From NCBI GenBank assembly GCA_016795105.1, contig JAEUIH010000077.1:1-35506 (forward strand): a DNA stretch of 35,506 bases, given 5' to 3'. Each line of letters starts with the position of its first letter. Position 1 is the first letter of the stretch. Below the pieces are notes generated by a model. That model was not told where the DNA came from, made no database searches, and saw only the letters and a program-made list of their open reading frames with translations. Positions 31,853-35,506 of this stretch are shown piece after piece. The DNA is from Planctomyces sp. Lineage in GTDB: Bacteria; Planctomycetota; Planctomycetia; Planctomycetales; Planctomycetaceae. A program made the translations under genes and the position numbers.

Positions 31853-33268
31853 ATGGCCACAGATGCGCCGATCAAGTCCGAAGTCGAAATTGGTGACTAC
31901 CAATATGGCTTTCACGATCCGACGGATAACTACGCGTTCAAGAGCCGCAAAGGGCTGGATGCGGAGATTGTGCGTCAGATTTCGGAGATGAAGCGAGAAC
32001 CTCAGTGGATGACAGATTTCCGTCTTCAGTCGCTGGAGATCTTTGAATCTCGCCCGATGCCCAACTGGGGCGGGGACATGAGTGAGCTGGATTTCAACAA
32101 CATCTACTACTACATGAAAGCTGCCAGCGAGCAGGGGCGATCATGGGATGATGTTCCGGAAGACATTCGTCGGACCTACGATCGTCTTGGGATTCCTCAG
32201 GCTGAAAAACAATACCTGGCTGGCGTCAAGGCTCAGTACGAATCTGAAGTTGTCTATGGCAGTCTTCAGGAAGACCTTGCAAAACAGGGAGTGCTCTTTA
32301 CGGATACCGATACGGCAGTTCAGGAACATCCGGAATTGCTGAGAGAGTATTTTGGTAAGATCATTCCTCCGGGCGACAACAAGTTTGCTGCTTTGAATTC
32401 TGCGGTGTGGTCCGGTGGTTCGTTCATCTACGTGCCGAAGGGCGTGAAGATTGAATTCCCGCTTCAGGCCTACTTCCGGATCAACAGCCAGAACATGGGT
32501 CAGTTTGAACGAACTCTGATCATTGTGGATGAAGGCGCTTCTGTTCATTATGTGGAAGGCTGTACGGCTCCGACCTACAGCAGTGACAGTCTGCATTCGG
32601 CGGTTGTGGAAATCATCGTTAAACGAGGTGCCCGCTGCCGTTATACGACGATTCAGAACTGGTCAAACAACGTCTACAACCTCGTGACAAAGCGAGCGAT
32701 GGCGTACGGTGATTCATTGATGGAATGGGTCGACGGGAATCTGGGTTCCAAGCTGACCATGAAGTACCCTGCCATTTATTTGATGGAACCTGGTGCTCGC
32801 GGCGAGACCCTGTCGATTGCATTTGCAGGTGCCGGTCAGCATCAGGATGCAGGCGCCAAGATGGTTCATTGTGCTCCGAACACATCAAGCCGAATTATCA
32901 GCAAGAGTATTTCCAAAGGTGGTGGACGATCCAGCTATCGCGGACTTGTGAAGATCGCGAAGGGTGCGGAGAACAGCAAGTCCAATGTGGTCTGTGATGC
33001 ACTGATACTTGATCCTGCCAGCCGCAGTGACACGTATCCGTACATTGAAGTTGAAGAACAGAATGTGGCAATTGAGCACGAAGCCAGTGTTTCGAAGATT
33101 GCTGAAGAGCAGTTGTTTTATCTGATGAGCCGAGGACTCTCTGAGGCGGAAGCTTCGGCCATGATTGTGACGGGGTTCATTGAGCCGCTCGTAAAAGAGC
33201 TGCCAATGGAATACGCAGTCGAGATGAATCGACTGATTGAACTTCAGATGGAAGGGTCGGTTGGCTGA
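31853..33268 (+). CDS. sufB: Fe-S assembly scaffold SufB
   Basis: Scaffold subunit on which the nascent cluster is built, a partner of SufC and SufD. At 471 aa it matches the family. Typical segments are [20 protein letters not shown] (about 17-36), [26 protein letters not shown] (about 185-210), [20 protein letters not shown] (about 222-241), [24 protein letters not shown] (about 259-282), and [21 protein letters not shown] near the C-terminus. The Cys of EGCTAP and the downstream Cys residues are those expected in SufB. Its stop overlaps the sufD start by one base (TGATG), so the two are translated together. Confidence 0.97.
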   Translation: MATDAPIKSEVEIGDYQYGFHDPTDNYAFKSRKGLDAEIVRQISEMKREPQWMTDFRLQSLEIFESRPMPNWGGDMSELDFNNIYYYMKAASEQGRSWDDVPEDIRRTYDRLGIPQAEKQYLAGVKAQYESEVVYGSLQEDLAKQGVLFTDTDTAVQEHPELLREYFGKIIPPGDNKFAALNSAVWSGGSFIYVPKGVKIEFPLQAYFRINSQNMGQFERTLIIVDEGASVHYVEGCTAPTYSSDSLHSAVVEIIVKRGARCRYTTIQNWSNNVYNLVTKRAMAYGDSLMEWVDGNLGSKLTMKYPAIYLMEPGARGETLSIAFAGAGQHQDAGAKMVHCAPNTSSRIISKSISKGGGRSSYRGLVKIAKGAENSKSNVVCDALILDPASRSDTYPYIEVEEQNVAIEHEASVSKIAEEQLFYLMSRGLSEAEASAMIVTGFIEPLVKELPMEYAVEMNRLIELQMEGSVG

Positions 33269-34608
33269 TGTCATCGGTAACTGCAATGAGTCTGGATCGA
33301 GCTGGTTTTGGAGCTGACGTGTTCGACGCATTCATCGCCGGTCGTAAAGAACCGGCCTGGATGCTCGATGCTCGCCGAGCTGCCTTTGAACAGTACTTGA
33401 ATCTGTTGGCTGACGATCTGGATCCGGAAGAATGGAAACGCGTTGATCTGCGTGTTTTCAATGCTGCTAAGTTTCGACCGCTGAACGCGGCGGGTCAGGA
33501 ATCCGGAAAACCTGCCGCAATGACTCTTCTGAGAGATCAGGCTGAGTACGGTGGATCAATTGCGCATGTCGATGGGCACACTGCACATTGTCATCTCACG
33601 CCGGAGATTGCGGCTCAGGGGGTATTGTTTGGTGACCTTGCAACACTGCTCGCTGAGCATCCTGAACGACTCCGTCCGTATTTCATGTCACAGGCAGTTC
33701 GACCGGGCACGGATCGGCTTTCCGCATGGCATGCTGCATTCTGGACCAGCGGGACACTGCTGTTTGTTCCTCGAGGAGTCGAGGTTGAATTGCCTTTGCA
33801 CAGCCTGATTTCGCATACTCAGAACGGCGTTGCCGACTTTGGGCACACGCTGATTATTCTGGAGGACGAGGCTCGTGCAACTTTGCTGGAAGAGACCGCT
33901 TCTGCGGATCCAAACGCAGCCGGATTACATGTTGGATGTGTCGAGCTGATAGTGGGACGTCACGCAAATCTGCGATATGTGCAGCTGCAGAACTGGAATC
34001 AGCAAACCTGGCATTTTGCTCATCAGGCTGGCAACGTAGACGCTGCGGGGTCACTTCAGTGGACCGTTGTTGGACTTGGAAGCAGGCTCGCACACATTCA
34101 CCAGGATGTAAACCTGAACGGACGCGCAGCGACAGCTGAAGTGAATGGAGTCACATTTACGTCGGATCGTCAGAAGATCTCCTATTATACTCAACAACAT
34201 CACCGCCAGCAGGGAACGCGAAGCGACCTGCTTTACAAGGAAGTACTGCGAGATGATTCGCGGGTGATCTGGCGAGGCATGATCAAGGTTGATCCAGCCG
34301 GTCAGCAGACCGACGGTTACCAGCGCAGCGACGCCCTAATGCTCAGCGACAGTGCTCGATGTGATTCAATTCCTGGACTGGAGATTGAAGCGGACGATGT
34401 TCGCTGCACACATGGTGCTACAACGGGGCGAGTCGACAAAGACCAGGTGTTCTACTGCATGAGCAGAGGTCTCAGCCGACAGGAAGCGATGCATATTATT
34501 GTTGAAGGATTCTTCCAGCAGGTGTATGACCGCATTCCCATTGAAGTGGTACGGGAGACATTGAGTCGGACTGTGCAGGGAAAACTTGGGATCGAGGCGG
34601 TTGCCTGA
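33268..34608 (+). CDS. sufD: Fe-S assembly protein SufD
   Basis: Paralogue of SufB, 446 aa, completing the SufBC2D complex. It shares the beta-helix core: FWTSGTLLFVPRGVEVELPLHS, HTLIILEDEARATLLEETAS, ANLRYVQLQNWNQQTWHFAHQAG and the C-terminal SRGLSRQEAMHIIVEGFFQQV. Unlike SufB it lacks the EGCTAP cysteine. HGATTGRVDKDQVFYCMSRG near the C-terminus corresponds to the SufD region with the functional His. It starts one base inside the sufB stop. The Rieske gene follows after 10 bp. Confidence 0.95.
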   Translation: MSSVTAMSLDRAGFGADVFDAFIAGRKEPAWMLDARRAAFEQYLNLLADDLDPEEWKRVDLRVFNAAKFRPLNAAGQESGKPAAMTLLRDQAEYGGSIAHVDGHTAHCHLTPEIAAQGVLFGDLATLLAEHPERLRPYFMSQAVRPGTDRLSAWHAAFWTSGTLLFVPRGVEVELPLHSLISHTQNGVADFGHTLIILEDEARATLLEETASADPNAAGLHVGCVELIVGRHANLRYVQLQNWNQQTWHFAHQAGNVDAAGSLQWTVVGLGSRLAHIHQDVNLNGRAATAEVNGVTFTSDRQKISYYTQQHHRQQGTRSDLLYKEVLRDDSRVIWRGMIKVDPAGQQTDGYQRSDALMLSDSARCDSIPGLEIEADDVRCTHGATTGRVDKDQVFYCMSRGLSRQEAMHIIVEGFFQQVYDRIPIEVVRETLSRTVQGKLGIEAVA

Positions 34609-34618
34609 GGGAATTGAA

Positions 34619-34918
34619 ATGGAACGCGTGATTGGTCTTGATGAAATAGCGTCAGGTGAACGTCGATCGGTCTTTGTTGACGACTTTCCGGCACTCGTGG
34701 TTCGAATTGAAGAACAGTACTTCGTCATCGAAGATGTTTGTTCGCATGATGGACAGCCACTGACTGATGGGCCGATTGAAGGTTGTGCAATTGTGTGTCC
34801 CAGACACTCCGCAAAATTCGATCTGGCAACCGGAAAAGCGATCTGCATGCCGGCCACGGAACCGATTCGCGTTTTTCGAACTGAAATTCGAGATGGCGCC
34901 GTTTGGGCTGAGCTGTAG
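34619..34918 (+). CDS. Rieske [2Fe-2S] ferredoxin
   Basis: A 99-aa single-domain Rieske protein with both ligand boxes: CSH (Cys41, His43, in VCSHDGQPLTDG) and CPRH (Cys60, His63, in VCPRHSAKFDLATG). The size and boxes match the small ferredoxins of aromatic-ring dioxygenases (NirD/BphF type), but no oxygenase gene is present. Small Rieske proteins are recurrent members of suf clusters in several phyla, where an electron-supply role is supposed. Start ATG 34619 has GAGGGA upstream and lies 10 bp after sufD, so co-translation is likely. Confidence 0.9.
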   Translation: MERVIGLDEIASGERRSVFVDDFPALVVRIEEQYFVIEDVCSHDGQPLTDGPIEGCAIVCPRHSAKFDLATGKAICMPATEPIRVFRTEIRDGAVWAEL

Positions 34919-35005
34919 CTGTTGAGTTCTGAGGTGAAGTAAACTGAGTTCCAGTCCTGCTCTATTGGCAGAACAGTCTTGTGATTGACGTGAAGGTTGC
35001 TTGCG

Positions 35006-35305
35006 ATGCCGTCGGATTTGGAATTGATTGAAGCTCTGAAGCAGGTGATCGATCCTGAACTCATGGTCAACATTGTGGACCTCGGATTGGTGTACTCAGT
35101 GAACCACGCGGACGGCAAGGTGACAGTTGAGATGACTTTGACGAGTCCAGCGTGTCCGGCCGGTCCACAAATCGTGCAGCAGGCTCGAATGGCTCTGGAG
35201 CGACTCGAAGGAGTCACAGAAGCCACCATCACGTTGACAATGTCGCCACCATGGACCCCAGATCGAATGACGGACGATGCTAAGGATCAGCTTGGTATTT
35301 TCTAA
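35006..35305 (+). CDS. sufT: SufT-like / MIP18 family (DUF59) Fe-S assembly factor
   Basis: 99 aa with IDPEL (15-19), NIVDLGLVY (22-30) and the conserved cysteine in LTSPACPAGP (Cys50), the usual landmarks of DUF59 proteins that help mature Fe-S proteins. The domain stands alone, without the extra N-terminal part seen in some SufT proteins, so metal-sulfur cluster assembly factor is the cautious name. ATG 35006 has GAAGG upstream. It is the last gene of the suf cluster in this window; no cysteine desulfurase (sufS) or sufU follows before the edge. Confidence 0.9.
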   Translation: MPSDLELIEALKQVIDPELMVNIVDLGLVYSVNHADGKVTVEMTLTSPACPAGPQIVQQARMALERLEGVTEATITLTMSPPWTPDRMTDDAKDQLGIF

Positions 35306-35316
35306 TGTGTCCATGC

Positions 35317-35339
35317 TATGAATCGTTTTACGATTCATA
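35317..35339. terminator. Hairpin at the end of the suf cluster
   Basis: A perfect 10-bp stem TATGAATCGT/ACGATTCATA closed by TTT, 12 bp after the last stop. No T run follows, so termination strength is uncertain. Confidence 0.5.
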
Positions 35340-35348
35340 TGCGTCAAA

Positions 35349-35458
35349 GTAGCAGGCAGACTCCGTCTGCCGTCCGCTTCGGCGCAGAGTAGACCGGTAG
35401 GACGGCGTGAAGGGCGGCAGCAGTGAGTGGCGGACGGCACATGGAATGTGCCTGCTAG
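35349..35458. repeat. Composite REP element, second copy
   Basis: A plus unit at 35349-35377 (GTAGCAGGC, stem GGCAGAC/GTCTGCC, tail GCCGTCCGC) and a minus unit at 35430-35458 (stem GGCACAT/ATGTGCC) flank a linker of 52 bp related to that at 24697-24748 in reverse orientation. The last unit reads CTGCTAG instead of CTGCTAC. Confidence 0.85.
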
Positions 35459-35506
35459 TGCGTTTGCGAGTGAATCAAATCAGCGGGGTGCAAGTCCCCG
35501 TCAGGA
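35458..35506 (+). mobile_element. Possible 5' end of a group II intron, cut by the window edge
   Basis: GTGCG at 35458-35462 matches the 5' start of bacterial group II introns, and CGGGGTGCAAGTCCCCG (35482-35498) is a hairpin of the kind found early in their domain I. The start lies exactly where the REP unit departs from its consensus. Only 49 bases are visible, so this is a tentative call. Confidence 0.3.

Noticed and set aside
35482-35498. tRNA T-arm look-alike (CGGGG-TGCAAGT-CCCCG)
   Set aside because: The loop has G instead of T at the second position, and no matching acceptor, D or anticodon arm precedes it.

Overview
The window is chromosomal DNA of a planctomycete, most likely order Planctomycetales. 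Taxonomy is inferred from gene content, not from a marker search. The main clues are a PVC-type protein combining an SGNH domain, a propeller dehydrogenase and a CxxCH heme site; a GEVED-domain surface protein with an N-terminal LEPR-XLL-like motif; a soluble Ser/Thr kinase; a eukaryote-type (GSII) glutamine synthetase; many exported proteins of unknown function; and REP-type palindromes between genes. GC is moderate and genes lie on both strands in short units. No rRNA, tRNA or CRISPR array was seen.

Layout. 0.2-2.2 kb: two exported proteins of unknown function. 2.3-4.5 kb: a tandem universal stress protein converging on a FabH-type ketoacyl-ACP synthase III. 4.9-7.8 kb: a non-RD Ser/Thr kinase, then glnII behind a near-consensus sigma-54 promoter and ahead of a hairpin-rich 3' region with a strong terminator. 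8.0-10.5 kb: a zinc-ribbon protein, a membrane protein of the small multidrug export type, and glpX. 10.5-16.2 kb (minus strand): the 1134-aa heme protein and a gluzincin-like exported protein whose gene has absorbed two in-frame copies of a 171-bp repeat. 16.6-20.7 kb: a VWA/secretin-like exported protein, a second ORF that is probably its C-terminal half in the -1 frame, and acpS. 20.8-24.6 kb: a degenerate M24-fold protein and ftsH. 24.8-29.1 kb: the GEVED protein, an SMI1/KNR4 protein, a very small lipoprotein, a 70-bp tandem REP array, a DUF4345-like membrane protein and a STAS protein. 29.4-35.3 kb: an iron-sulfur assembly cluster, sufR - nuoB - sufC - sufB - sufD - Rieske protein - sufT-like.

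How the genes work together. The right-hand cluster is the clearest unit. SufR should sense cluster status, SufBCD is the scaffold, and the SufT-like protein helps deliver clusters. A lone complex I subunit (NuoB) and a Rieske ferredoxin, both Fe-S proteins, are embedded in it. No cysteine desulfurase is present in the window.

The most interesting signals are: (i) a slippery A9 at 19102-19110 after which the -1 frame stays open into the next gene, implying a roughly 1230-residue fused product; (ii) GTAG-headed REP palindromes whose stems vary by compensating changes, two of which supply the TAG stop codon of the adjacent gene; (iii) an in-frame repeat duplication inside a peptidase gene; (iv) the sigma-54 promoter of glnII; and (v) a possible group II intron 5' end abutting a REP hairpin at the right edge.
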